DNA of 64,000 bases. It comes from Altericroceibacterium endophyticum (GTDB lineage Bacteria > Pseudomonadota > Alphaproteobacteria > Sphingomonadales > Sphingomonadaceae). The stretch is taken from the NCBI RefSeq assembly GCF_009827595.1, contig NZ_WTYT01000001.1:1-64000 (forward strand). The letters are read 5' to 3'. The position numbers and the translations under genes were made by a program. Numbering within the stretch: the first letter of the stretch is position 1; every line of letters begins with the position of its first letter. The notes below the pieces were generated by a model that was not told the origin of the DNA, ran no database searches, and saw only the letters and a list, made by a program, of their open reading frames with translations. This document shows positions 29,229-37,081 of the stretch, in pieces.

Positions 29229-30386
29229 TCAGACCAATTCTTGCCGCGCATCGCCGCGCAATATCCGCCGATAGAGAACCAGCGATGCAAGACAGGCAAG
29301 CTGCACGCAGAAGAAGACCGCCATGGCGGGGGCGAGTCCCAACCAATCCGCCAGAGCTCCGGCTGCCACGACCGGGAGGCACAAACCGCAATAGGCATAG
29401 ATGAAGAAGCCTGCAGTTGTGCGGGCGCGGTCATCCGGGGCGAGCAGGGAGAATTGAGACAGGCCGGAAAGATAGGTAAAGCCGTAACTCGATGCACTGG
29501 TCAGCGCCGTGCCGAGCAAGATGAGCGAGATCGATCCCGTGATCGCGCCGGTGAGCAGGGCCGCAAAGCCCAGCGGGATCAGGCAAAGACCCACCGCCAA
29601 TGCGCGCGGATTGGTCAGGCGCCCTGCCAGCGGCTGGCAAAGCAGGCCGCCCAGGACGGCGAGGAAGATGACAGCACCGGACCAGCCGCCGAGCCCCTGC
29701 CGGTCGAGCAGCAGCGGGACCATGGCGATGGTCATGCCGGTGGAGGCCCAACTGAGCGCTATGGCGATGCCGTAAGGCGCGCTGCCGATAGGAAAGACCG
29801 GCAGCCTGAGCATGGGTTTGTCTTGCGGCATTGCGATGCGGGGAAGGGCCAGACAGGCCATTACCAGAAGCGGAACCGCCGCAATCAGAGCCCAGAAGCT
29901 GATCGGAGCAAAGCTTGGCCCCTGCACGACCAGACTGATGCCCGTGGCCAGCGCTCCGCCGCCGAAACCGAGCGATGTCGCCGATGTGACCATCAGCGCG
30001 GCGCGTCTGGCGTGGGCCTCACCCATCAATTCGGTCATGTAAGCTGTTCCCGAGGTGGTGACGAGACCGGTTGCCACGCCCAGAAAGACGCGTGCAATGA
30101 CCAGCTGAGGCCAGCCGGGAGACAGGGCCAGCAAGAGCGTCGCTCCGCCGCCCAGTAGCAGGGCGCAGATCGTGGGCAATCTGCGGCCCACACGATCCGA
30201 GAGGCCGCCAAGGAAAATGAAGGTCGGCAGCAGTCCCGCGACATAAGCGGCGAAGGCAACGGTTGCCGCCATCGCGCCCAGACCACTTGCCGCGACATAG
30301 GCAGGATAGAGCGGTGCTTGGACATTGACGGAGAAAGTGACGACGAAAAGGCAAAGCGTCAGCAAGGGCACGGAAAAGCGAGCCAT
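29229..30386 (-). CDS. MFS transporter
   Basis: Inner-membrane major facilitator of about 385 residues with 12 predicted membrane segments. The motif A region between segments 2 and 3 is GGLSDRVGRRLPTI. ATG at 30386 begins MARFSVPLLTLCLFVVTFSVNVQAPLYPAYV; the longer frame to 30416 adds 10 polar residues. It is divergent from a MocR-type regulator over a 111-base gap holding a perfect palindrome, so it is likely the target of that regulator. Substrate unknown; many such exporters carry drugs or amino-acid-like compounds. Confidence 0.87.
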   Translation of the reverse strand: MARFSVPLLTLCLFVVTFSVNVQAPLYPAYVAASGLGAMAATVAFAAYVAGLLPTFIFLGGLSDRVGRRLPTICALLLGGGATLLLALSPGWPQLVIARVFLGVATGLVTTSGTAYMTELMGEAHARRAALMVTSATSLGFGGGALATGISLVVQGPSFAPISFWALIAAVPLLVMACLALPRIAMPQDKPMLRLPVFPIGSAPYGIAIALSWASTGMTIAMVPLLLDRQGLGGWSGAVIFLAVLGGLLCQPLAGRLTNPRALAVGLCLIPLGFAALLTGAITGSISLILLGTALTSASSYGFTYLSGLSQFSLLAPDDRARTTAGFFIYAYCGLCLPVVAAGALADWLGLAPAMAVFFCVQLACLASLVLYRRILRGDARQELV

Positions 30387-30455
30387 ATGGACCTCGATTG
30401 TGGAAATTCTTGCCAATCATGGCCCGGCGTGCCTAGGGGCGACAGGAACAATACC

Positions 30456-30477
30456 GTACAGTTTGACCAAACTGTAC
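30456..30477. promoter_or_regulatory. Perfect palindromic operator between MFS and MocR genes
   Basis: GTACAGTTT (30456-30464) and AAACTGTAC (30469-30477) are exact inverted 9-base arms with a 4-base spacer. It lies 21 bases before the MocR ATG and 70 bases before the MFS ATG, with a TTGACC box inside (30463-30468). Part of the arm (AGTAC) recurs at 30491-30495. This suits binding of the MocR regulator and control of both genes. Confidence 0.65.
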
Positions 30478-30497
30478 TGATCAGATGGGCAGTACAC

Positions 30498-31931
30498 ATG
30501 AGCGCATTCACTCTTGCCGATGATGCTGGAAAGACCCTTGTCGAACGGGTGATGGAAACCCTCCGAACCAGGATTACCGGGCGTATGGCGGCGCCGGGAA
30601 GTAAGCTGCCTTCTATTCGCACTCTGGCTGATCAGCTTGGCGTGTCGCGTTCTACCGTGGTTGACGCCTATGATCGTTTGATGGCGGAAGGCATCGTGCA
30701 ATCGCGCCGTGGATCGGGTTTTTATGTGGCGGCGCATCTGCCACCCTTTTCACTGAGCGATAGCGGGCCGCCATTGGCGCGTGAAATCGATCCGCTCCTG
30801 ATCACAAGGCAGGCGCTGGATGGCCGGCATATCCGGGCCAATCCCGGTTGCGGCTGGTTCCCGAACAGCTGGATGCCGCAGGAAGAGATCCGCCGCGCCT
30901 TGCGCAGTCTGGCACGGAATTCCGATGTGGGGCTGACCGAATACAGCACACCGCTCGGACTGTCGGACCTGCGTATCCTGCTGGCTGTACGGATGGCCGA
31001 TACCGGAGTGGAAGCGCATCCCGATCAGATCATTCTGACGGAAAGCGGGACGCAGGCGCTCGATCTGTGTTGCCGATTCCTGCTGGAGCCGGGGGACCGG
31101 GTGCTGATCGACGATCCGTGTTATTTCAATTTTCTGGCTCTGTTCCGCGCGCACCGGGTGGAGGCGATTGGCGTGCCACGGACAGCACAGGGCCCTGATC
31201 TCGCGGCTTTCGAAGCGGCGCTGAAAGAGCATCGGCCGCGGCTCTATATAACCAATTCGGGACCGCATAATCCGACCGGCACGACCATTTCCCAAGTGAC
31301 CTGTCACCGCATATTGCGACTGGCTGAAGCGCATGATCTGATGATCGTGGAAGACGATATCTATGCCGATTTTGAGGAACGTCCGGCACCGAGGCTGGCT
31401 GGTTTTGACGGGCTGACACGGGTGATCCAGACCGGCAGCTTCTCCAAAACGCTCTCCGCTTCGATGCGCTGTGGTTACATCGCGGTGCGTCCGGATTGGG
31501 TTGATGCGCTGGTCGATCTTAAGCTCGCGACATCGGTGGCGGGCGGCAGCATGTCTTTTGAATTGCTGCGGAACTTGCTGAAAGAAGGAAGTTACCGCCG
31601 GCATGTCCAGAATATGCGCACCCGGCTGGCCGGGGCCATGAGCGCGCTGACGCCGCAGCTGGTGTCACTGGGCATTATGCCGTGGCACGAGCCGGAATCG
31701 GGTGTTTTCCTGTGGTGCCGCCTGCCCGACGGCGTCGATGGCGGCGCATTGACCCGGCTGGCATGGGAGAAGGGAATTGTTCTGGCCCCCGGCAACGCCT
31801 TCAGTATCTATCAGAATTATGCATCCTTCATGCGCTTCAACGTCGCTCAGATGCAGGACCCCATGCTGATGGATGACCTCAAGATATTGCTGGACAAGGC
31901 AGCGGCGATGGCGGGCGATGCTGCGCCATAA
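30498..31931 (+). CDS. MocR-type GntR regulator with aminotransferase-like domain
   Basis: 477-residue transcription factor using pyridoxal phosphate. I chose ATG 30498 because the winged-helix domain starts there (KTLVERVMETLRTRITGRMAAPGSKLPSIRTLADQLGVSRSTVVDAYDRLMAEGIV, about residues 13-68); the open frame upstream runs back into the MFS gene. After a linker, a fold-type I aminotransferase domain (about 100-475) has NSGPHNPTGTTIS, EDDIYADFE and the PLP-binding K317 in SFSKTLSASMRCGY. MocR proteins usually sense PLP or an amino compound and control a divergent neighbour, here the MFS exporter. Direct aminotransferase activity is less likely. Confidence 0.88.
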   Translation: MSAFTLADDAGKTLVERVMETLRTRITGRMAAPGSKLPSIRTLADQLGVSRSTVVDAYDRLMAEGIVQSRRGSGFYVAAHLPPFSLSDSGPPLAREIDPLLITRQALDGRHIRANPGCGWFPNSWMPQEEIRRALRSLARNSDVGLTEYSTPLGLSDLRILLAVRMADTGVEAHPDQIILTESGTQALDLCCRFLLEPGDRVLIDDPCYFNFLALFRAHRVEAIGVPRTAQGPDLAAFEAALKEHRPRLYITNSGPHNPTGTTISQVTCHRILRLAEAHDLMIVEDDIYADFEERPAPRLAGFDGLTRVIQTGSFSKTLSASMRCGYIAVRPDWVDALVDLKLATSVAGGSMSFELLRNLLKEGSYRRHVQNMRTRLAGAMSALTPQLVSLGIMPWHEPESGVFLWCRLPDGVDGGALTRLAWEKGIVLAPGNAFSIYQNYASFMRFNVAQMQDPMLMDDLKILLDKAAAMAGDAAP

Positions 31932-31970
31932 TCCGTGCGGTCAAAAGGTCGATTTTGGAGATCTGGGAAA

Positions 31971-32046
31971 TGGTGCCCAGGGACGGAATCGAACCGCCGA
32001 CACTGCGATTTTCAGTCGCATGCTCTACCAACTGAGCTACCTGGGC
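31971..32046 (-). tRNA. tRNA-Phe (GAA)
   Basis: Cloverleaf read by eye on the minus strand: acceptor GCCCAGG pairs with CCTGGGC, D-arm GCTC/GAGC, anticodon stem TGCGA/TCGCA with loop CTGAAAA giving anticodon GAA, T-arm GGCGG-TTCGATT-CCGTC, then discriminator A and an encoded CCA (31971-31973). 76 bases. It lies downstream of yacG in the conserved infA-maf-RNase-yacG-tRNA-Phe order. Confidence 0.97.
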
Positions 32047-32133
32047 ATCTTCATTTCAGGATGAGTGCGGAAAGCACTGCATCGCTTGGAGGGGCGCCTA
32101 TGGCGCGCTGCGCCGAGCTTTGCAAGAGGGAAT

Positions 32134-32307
32134 TCAATCTTCTTTTGCAATATCCTCAGGAGAGGCCGCAGGCCCGGGCACGGCATAGCCATCATTGAAC
32201 CATTGGGCGAGATCGCGGTCACGGCATCTGGCCGAACAAAAGGGCGCAAATTCAGCGCTTCGTGGCTTCTTGCAGATCGGGCAGGGCTTGTCTGGTCTGG
32301 TGCTCAT
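32134..32307 (-). CDS. yacG: DNA gyrase inhibitor YacG (zinc-binding)
   Basis: 57-residue protein read directly from the DNA. It starts MSTRPDKPCPICKKP and ends SPEDIAKED. Four zinc ligands are visible: CPIC (Cys9, Cys12) and C24/C28 in FCSARCRDRDLAQW, the YacG signature, including the following DLAxW. YacG of E. coli binds GyrB and inhibits gyrase; the E. coli protein is of similar size. The ATG overlaps the TGA of the RNase gene (ATGA), so it is translated from the same message. Confidence 0.92.
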   Translation of the reverse strand: MSTRPDKPCPICKKPRSAEFAPFCSARCRDRDLAQWFNDGYAVPGPAASPEDIAKED

Positions 32308-33287
32308 ATAACCACCGATTGCGCAAAGGCGCCCTCGAGCGCAAGGGCCGGATCACTTTTCAGCTGCACTTGCCGGCCGCTGCGGCGGCTGAGTTCATCC
32401 TGCCAGGCCCTGGGAATCACCGCAATGACCTCTGGATGCGCTGTCAGCAGCAAGGCTCCCGGACTTTCTACCATTTCTGCCTGACGGAGCAAAAGCCGCG
32501 CGGCGAGCCGGGCTGGCTGGCTGGCGGCGCGATGCAGCAGGGATGGCCGTTCCAGCCGCGCGACCAGCTGGACAAAGCCGAAGCCATTCATGCCGGTGCG
32601 TTCATGCTGCCAGTCCTGCAATGCGTCGCCCAGCGCGCTATCCACAGCCTTGCGTTCAGCCTTGGCAGGCAGGGTGGGAAAATCGATGCCGATGGAGCCG
32701 CCCAGATCGAATCGCCTGACACTTTCCGCGAGCGGCGTGATGGCCGCCTGAGCCAGCGCTGCTGGTGGCAGGGTGCCGTCGATATCGATCAGCATCATCG
32801 CCGCGGTCGGGGCAAATTGCAGCGCGCCGCCGGGAAAGGTCACTTCGCGGGAAAATGCCTCACCAATCACTTCATTCCAGCCGCTTACCGGGAAGCGGTG
32901 AACCTGCTGCACCTGATATCCGCGACTCCGTAATGTCTGGAGCAGGGTGGGGCGCATGGCCGGGCCATTGGCGGGGCGGCTATGGGGTAGCTTCACCCGG
33001 CCTGTCTCGGCAATTCCGGCGCGGGTTATTTGCAGATGAAGCGGGGCCCCTTCGCGGGCGTCCTTCGGTAAGCGATCGACCAGTATCTCGCGCGCATTGT
33101 CGGTCCTGGCGGTGCCGCGCGCGCTGCCGGCGCGGCGTGAAACCAGAGTGGCTTTGACCACTTCACCGGCAATGAACTCTTCTGGCCAGATAACTGCGCT
33201 TGCGACAATTTGCCCGCCAGCCACGGCGATCGCACGCTCTTCACCGATGCCGTTTTCGATGAACCATTCCATCGCCGGCAATTGCAT
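32304..33287 (-). CDS. RNase E/G-family endoribonuclease, short form
   Basis: 327 residues, much shorter than E. coli RNase E or G. Catalytic-domain features are kept: MMLIDIDGTLPP and GGSIGIDFPTLPAKAERKAVDSAL carry the two Asp that align with the metal-binding aspartates of RNase E. The N-terminal S1-like part is short, and the CPxC zinc-link that joins RNase E dimers is missing. GAGG lies close before the ATG at 33287. This compact form is common beside maf and yacG in Alphaproteobacteria; whether it is active on rRNA or mRNA is not known from sequence. Confidence 0.85.
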   Translation of the reverse strand: MQLPAMEWFIENGIGEERAIAVAGGQIVASAVIWPEEFIAGEVVKATLVSRRAGSARGTARTDNAREILVDRLPKDAREGAPLHLQITRAGIAETGRVKLPHSRPANGPAMRPTLLQTLRSRGYQVQQVHRFPVSGWNEVIGEAFSREVTFPGGALQFAPTAAMMLIDIDGTLPPAALAQAAITPLAESVRRFDLGGSIGIDFPTLPAKAERKAVDSALGDALQDWQHERTGMNGFGFVQLVARLERPSLLHRAASQPARLAARLLLRQAEMVESPGALLLTAHPEVIAVIPRAWQDELSRRSGRQVQLKSDPALALEGAFAQSVVI

Positions 33288-33292
33288 TTCCC

Positions 33293-33880
33293 TCAGCCGG
33301 CAATCAGATTGGCGGAGGCGAGCAAGGTGCGGGTTTCATACAGAGGCAAGCCGACAACACCCGAATGGCTGCCCTGAATCCACGCGATCAGGCCTTCGGC
33401 TGCGCCCTGAATGGCGTAGCCACCGGCTTTGCCGTGCCATTCGCCGCCCGCGATATAGGCATCCAGCTCTGCGGCGGAGAGCCGTTTGAAACGGACCGCC
33501 GTTTCGCTCAGCTTTTCGCGGATGGTGCCATCCGGCGCGCGCAAGGCGATGGCGCTGAAAACGCGGTGCCGCCTGCCGGACAAGAGTGACAGACAGCGCC
33601 TTGCGCTTTCCTCATCCTCGGTCTTGGGCAGAATGCGCCGGCCGGCGGCAACCACCGTGTCGCCCGCCAGGACATAGCCATCGGGCGAGGCAGCGGCGAC
33701 GGCCTTTTCACGCGCCATGCGTATGGCATAGGGGCGCGGCAATTCGCCTTCGCCGGGAGTCTCGTCAATATCAGCGGGTGCAATGCGCGCAGGTTCAATC
33801 CCCAGTCGGGCGAGCAGGTCGCGCCGCCGAGGGCTGGCCGATGCGAGAATCAGCTGAGGAGCGGGCGAGGGCGCGGTCAT
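33293..33880 (-). CDS. maf: Maf-like nucleotide pyrophosphatase
   Basis: Cytoplasmic house-cleaning enzyme of 195 residues hydrolysing non-canonical or methylated nucleoside triphosphates (dTTP/UTP or m7GTP class). The signature LILASASPRRRDLL opens the protein. VLAGDTVVAAGRRILPKTEDEESARRCL and GKAGGYAIQGAAEGLIAWIQGSHSGVVGLPLYET are the remaining conserved blocks. 13 bases after infA and 5 bases before the RNase gene, same strand. Confidence 0.93.
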   Translation of the reverse strand: MTAPSPAPQLILASASPRRRDLLARLGIEPARIAPADIDETPGEGELPRPYAIRMAREKAVAAASPDGYVLAGDTVVAAGRRILPKTEDEESARRCLSLLSGRRHRVFSAIALRAPDGTIREKLSETAVRFKRLSAAELDAYIAGGEWHGKAGGYAIQGAAEGLIAWIQGSHSGVVGLPLYETRTLLASANLIAG

Positions 33881-33893
33881 GCGCCTTTACCAA

Positions 33894-34142
33894 TCAGTTC
33901 GACGGGCCAGGGCCACCGCGGCCGGGCATGAAGCGATAGGTAATCCGGCCCTTGGTCAGATCGTAGGGGGTAAGCTCGACCAGCACTTCGTCGCCAACCA
34001 GCACACGAATGCGGTTTTTGCGCATCTTCCCAGCCGTATGGCCGAGGATTTCATGGCCGTTTTCAAGCTCTACCCGGAACATCGCATTGGGCAGAAGTTC
34101 AACCACCCGGCCGCGCATTTCGAGGAGTTCTTCTTTAGCCAT
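33894..34142 (-). CDS. infA: Translation initiation factor IF-1
   Basis: 82-residue OB-fold protein that binds the ribosomal A site during initiation. [53 protein letters not shown] is the standard IF-1 core. The C-terminus is about 10 residues longer than the usual 72, ending GRGGPGPSN. First gene of the infA-maf-RNase-yacG operon; its promoter should lie in the 212-base gap shared with the outer-membrane receptor gene. Confidence 0.97.
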   Translation of the reverse strand: MAKEELLEMRGRVVELLPNAMFRVELENGHEILGHTAGKMRKNRIRVLVGDEVLVELTPYDLTKGRITYRFMPGRGGPGPSN

Positions 34143-34354
34143 GTAGTTCAGTTTCCATGTTCAGCATTCAGCATGGTCGCGCGCCATAAACGTCCTGCCG
34201 CAAAAAGAAAAGTCTAACTGTACAAACCTTTGCCGATCGCAGGCCCTGCGCATCGGCGTTTCACCCCTGGCATGCGACATTTTGTTACATTCCGCGACTT
34301 GAGCTGAGCCGGGTTGACCGAGCATAGCGGTGCCAAGTCGGGGGACTTAAATAA

Positions 34355-37012
34355 TTGAGGAAATTGATCTTGCGTTCATTACCCCTTGTCAGCCTGTCCG
34401 CACTGATTGCCGGCCTTTTGGCTGTTCCTGCTCAGGCGCAGGACGTTTCTTTCGACGAAAGTGCCGACAGTCTGGCCGATAATGGCGAGATCGTGGTGGT
34501 GGCGGAAAGCATGCGCGGGCAAGTGGATGCGCCGCAGCCGCCTTTGTTGGTACTCGATACAAAAGACATCGCGGCCTATGGCGTGGGTTCGCTGCAGGAA
34601 TTGATGGAAGTCCTTTCCCCGCAAACCGGTAGCAGCCGCGGCGGGCCACCCGCTTTTCTGGTCAATGGCATGCGCATTTCGAGCTTCCGCGAATTGCGCT
34701 CCTACCCGCCGGAAGCGATCGAAAAGGTCGAAATTCTTCCCGAAGAAGTCGCCCAACGCTACGGTTTTGCGCCCGATCGGCGCGTGGTGAATTTCATCCT
34801 CAAGAAGAATTATTCCAGCCGCGAAATTGAGCTGGAATATGGGCAACCGGATCAGGGTGGCTATTCGGAAAAGGAAGTGGAACTGACCTTTCTCAAGCTG
34901 GATGGCCCCAACCGGCTCAACATCAATGCCGAATTTAACGACAGCAGCATGCTGACCGAAGCCGAACGCAATATCGTGCAGGCCCAGACATCCTTGTCCG
35001 ACATTCCCAGCGATCCCTCTCAGGCGCCCTATCGCAGTCTGGTGAACGATTCGAATGAAGTTGAGGTGACAGCCAACTGGTCCCGCAAACTGGGTGATGC
35101 GGGATCATCGCTTAGCGTCAATGGGACCTATGAACTGTCCGACAATCGCAGTCTGCAGGGGCTTAATTCGGTTCGCCTGACAGACCCCGATGGGCAGAGC
35201 GTGCTGCGCAATTTTGGTGCGGCCGATCCGCTGGAAAAGAATCGCCGCAATGACACATATTCGCTCGGCAGCACGCTGAATGTGCCGGTGGATGAGTGGG
35301 AGGTGACTGCGACGCTGGATGCCAGTCTGGCCAAATCGCGGACAGAAACAGACCGTAATGCTGATACAGCAGCGCTGGAAGCTGCGGCTCTGGCGGGAGA
35401 ATTCGCGCTGGATGGCGCGATCACGGCAGATACCAGCAATGGCTATGATACGGCGCGCAGCAAGGTGTACTCGTTAGGCAGTTTGGTGACGGCCATGGGC
35501 CGTCCGCTGTTGCTGCCTGCGGGGGAAGTTTCTGTCACGCTGGATGCAGGCTATTCCTGGGACCGGATTCAAAGCCGCGATATAGCGCTGCTGAGCGAAG
35601 ATTCTGTGCAATTGACGCGCGGTGATCTCAGCGCCGGGGCCAATATTGCTATTCCCATCGCCAGCCGCCGGGAAGACCATTGGTCCGCTTTGGGTGATGT
35701 TACGCTCAACCTTGCAGGCGGTGTGAACGAGCTTTCCGATTTCGGCACGTTGACCGATTGGAGCGCGGGTGTGAACTGGGGCCTGACCGAAAGCCTCAAT
35801 CTGTCGGCAACATATATTGCGGAAGATGCAGCGCCCAGCCTGTCTCAACTGGGTGATCCGCAGGTCGTCACGAACAATGTGCAGCTCTATGATCTGCGCA
35901 ATGAAGAAACCGTTCTGGCGCAGGTGACATCGGGCGGTAACCCGGCCTTGCCCAAGCAAAGCCAGCGTGACTGGAAGATCAGCCTGAACTGGGATTTGCC
36001 CATTATGGAGCGGGCCAGCATCAATCTGGATTACATCAACAGCCATACGGATGACGTGACGGCATCTTTCCCGACGCTGACGCCATCGATCGAAGCAGCC
36101 TTTCCCGATCGTGTCACGCGCGATGAAACCGGCAGGCTGATCGCGCTTGATCAGCGGGCCGTAACTTTTGCGCAGCAGAAGCAGCAGCGGATCAAACTGG
36201 GCATCAATCTTGGCGGCTCCTTTGGCGAGAATGATGACGCAGCGGGCGGAGGACGGCCCGGTGGCCGGGGCAGGCCGGGCGGTGGCGGTCCGCCTCCACG
36301 TGGCGGCGCGGCGGATAAGGCCGGGGCGGGGCGGAGCGATGGAGCGCCCGGCAAGCAAGGTGCCAATGCAGCCGCAGGTGAAAATGGCCGGCAATCCAGT
36401 GAGAATCAGTCTGCAAATGCGCAATCGGGTGGCAGCGAGGCCAATGGCCAGCAATCGGAAGGAAAGCGGCCGGAGCGCTCAGAGGGGCGTCGTTCCGGCG
36501 GGGGACGCCGCGGCGGAGGCGGAATGGGCGGGCGGCCCAGTGGTGGCCGCTGGTTCCTCAACCTCACCCAGACGATCGAGCTGAATAACACAATCCTGAT
36601 AAGCGAGAACGGCCCGCAGCTGGATCTGCTGGAAGGGGATGCGCTCAGCGCCGGGGGCAATCCGCGCTACAGCGCTGCCTTGCGAGGGGGCGTATTTTAT
36701 AAAGGCTATGGCCTGTTCACCAGCGGCAAATTCAGCGGAAAGTCGCATGTTTCCGGTACGGTTTCCGATCTTTATTTCGACGATCTGGTGACATTCGATA
36801 TCCGCCTGTTCGCTGATCTCGGCCAACGGGAGAAGTTGGTGGAAAAGGCGCCGATCTTTGAAAACACGCGCATCTCGCTCAAGATCGACAATGTCTTCGA
36901 TGCACGCCAGCGCGTGACCAATGGGGAGGGCGAAGTACCCCTGCGTTATCAGCCGGATCTGGTGGACCCAACCGGGCGTTTCATCGGGGTGCAATTGCGC
37001 AAGCTGTTCTGA
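34355..37012 (+). CDS. TonB-dependent-receptor-like outer-membrane protein with low-complexity insert
   Basis: 885 residues. A signal peptide ends near AQA (about residue 28). A plug-like domain follows (about 45-160: SLQELMEVLSPQ, AFLVNGMRISSFRELRSYPPEAIEKVEILPEEVAQRYGFAPDRRVVNFILK), then a long beta-barrel ending in an aromatic C-terminal strand (IGVQLRKLF). The start is a TTG at 34355 with GGGGGA before it; a TTG at 34370 with GAGG is an alternative. Residues about 629-733 are a Gly/Pro/Arg/Ser-rich segment (GGRGRPGGGG and similar) set between barrel strands, presumably an extracellular loop. No clear TonB box is seen. Ligand unknown. Confidence 0.82.
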   Translation: MRKLILRSLPLVSLSALIAGLLAVPAQAQDVSFDESADSLADNGEIVVVAESMRGQVDAPQPPLLVLDTKDIAAYGVGSLQELMEVLSPQTGSSRGGPPAFLVNGMRISSFRELRSYPPEAIEKVEILPEEVAQRYGFAPDRRVVNFILKKNYSSREIELEYGQPDQGGYSEKEVELTFLKLDGPNRLNINAEFNDSSMLTEAERNIVQAQTSLSDIPSDPSQAPYRSLVNDSNEVEVTANWSRKLGDAGSSLSVNGTYELSDNRSLQGLNSVRLTDPDGQSVLRNFGAADPLEKNRRNDTYSLGSTLNVPVDEWEVTATLDASLAKSRTETDRNADTAALEAAALAGEFALDGAITADTSNGYDTARSKVYSLGSLVTAMGRPLLLPAGEVSVTLDAGYSWDRIQSRDIALLSEDSVQLTRGDLSAGANIAIPIASRREDHWSALGDVTLNLAGGVNELSDFGTLTDWSAGVNWGLTESLNLSATYIAEDAAPSLSQLGDPQVVTNNVQLYDLRNEETVLAQVTSGGNPALPKQSQRDWKISLNWDLPIMERASINLDYINSHTDDVTASFPTLTPSIEAAFPDRVTRDETGRLIALDQRAVTFAQQKQQRIKLGINLGGSFGENDDAAGGGRPGGRGRPGGGGPPPRGGAADKAGAGRSDGAPGKQGANAAAGENGRQSSENQSANAQSGGSEANGQQSEGKRPERSEGRRSGGGRRGGGGMGGRPSGGRWFLNLTQTIELNNTILISENGPQLDLLEGDALSAGGNPRYSAALRGGVFYKGYGLFTSGKFSGKSHVSGTVSDLYFDDLVTFDIRLFADLGQREKLVEKAPIFENTRISLKIDNVFDARQRVTNGEGEVPLRYQPDLVDPTGRFIGVQLRKLF

Positions 37013-37081
37013 TCGTCAAATTGCGGGAAAACAGGCGGCGGCGGGGTGACGAAGCGCGGCGGAGATCCTATCTCTTGGCCG

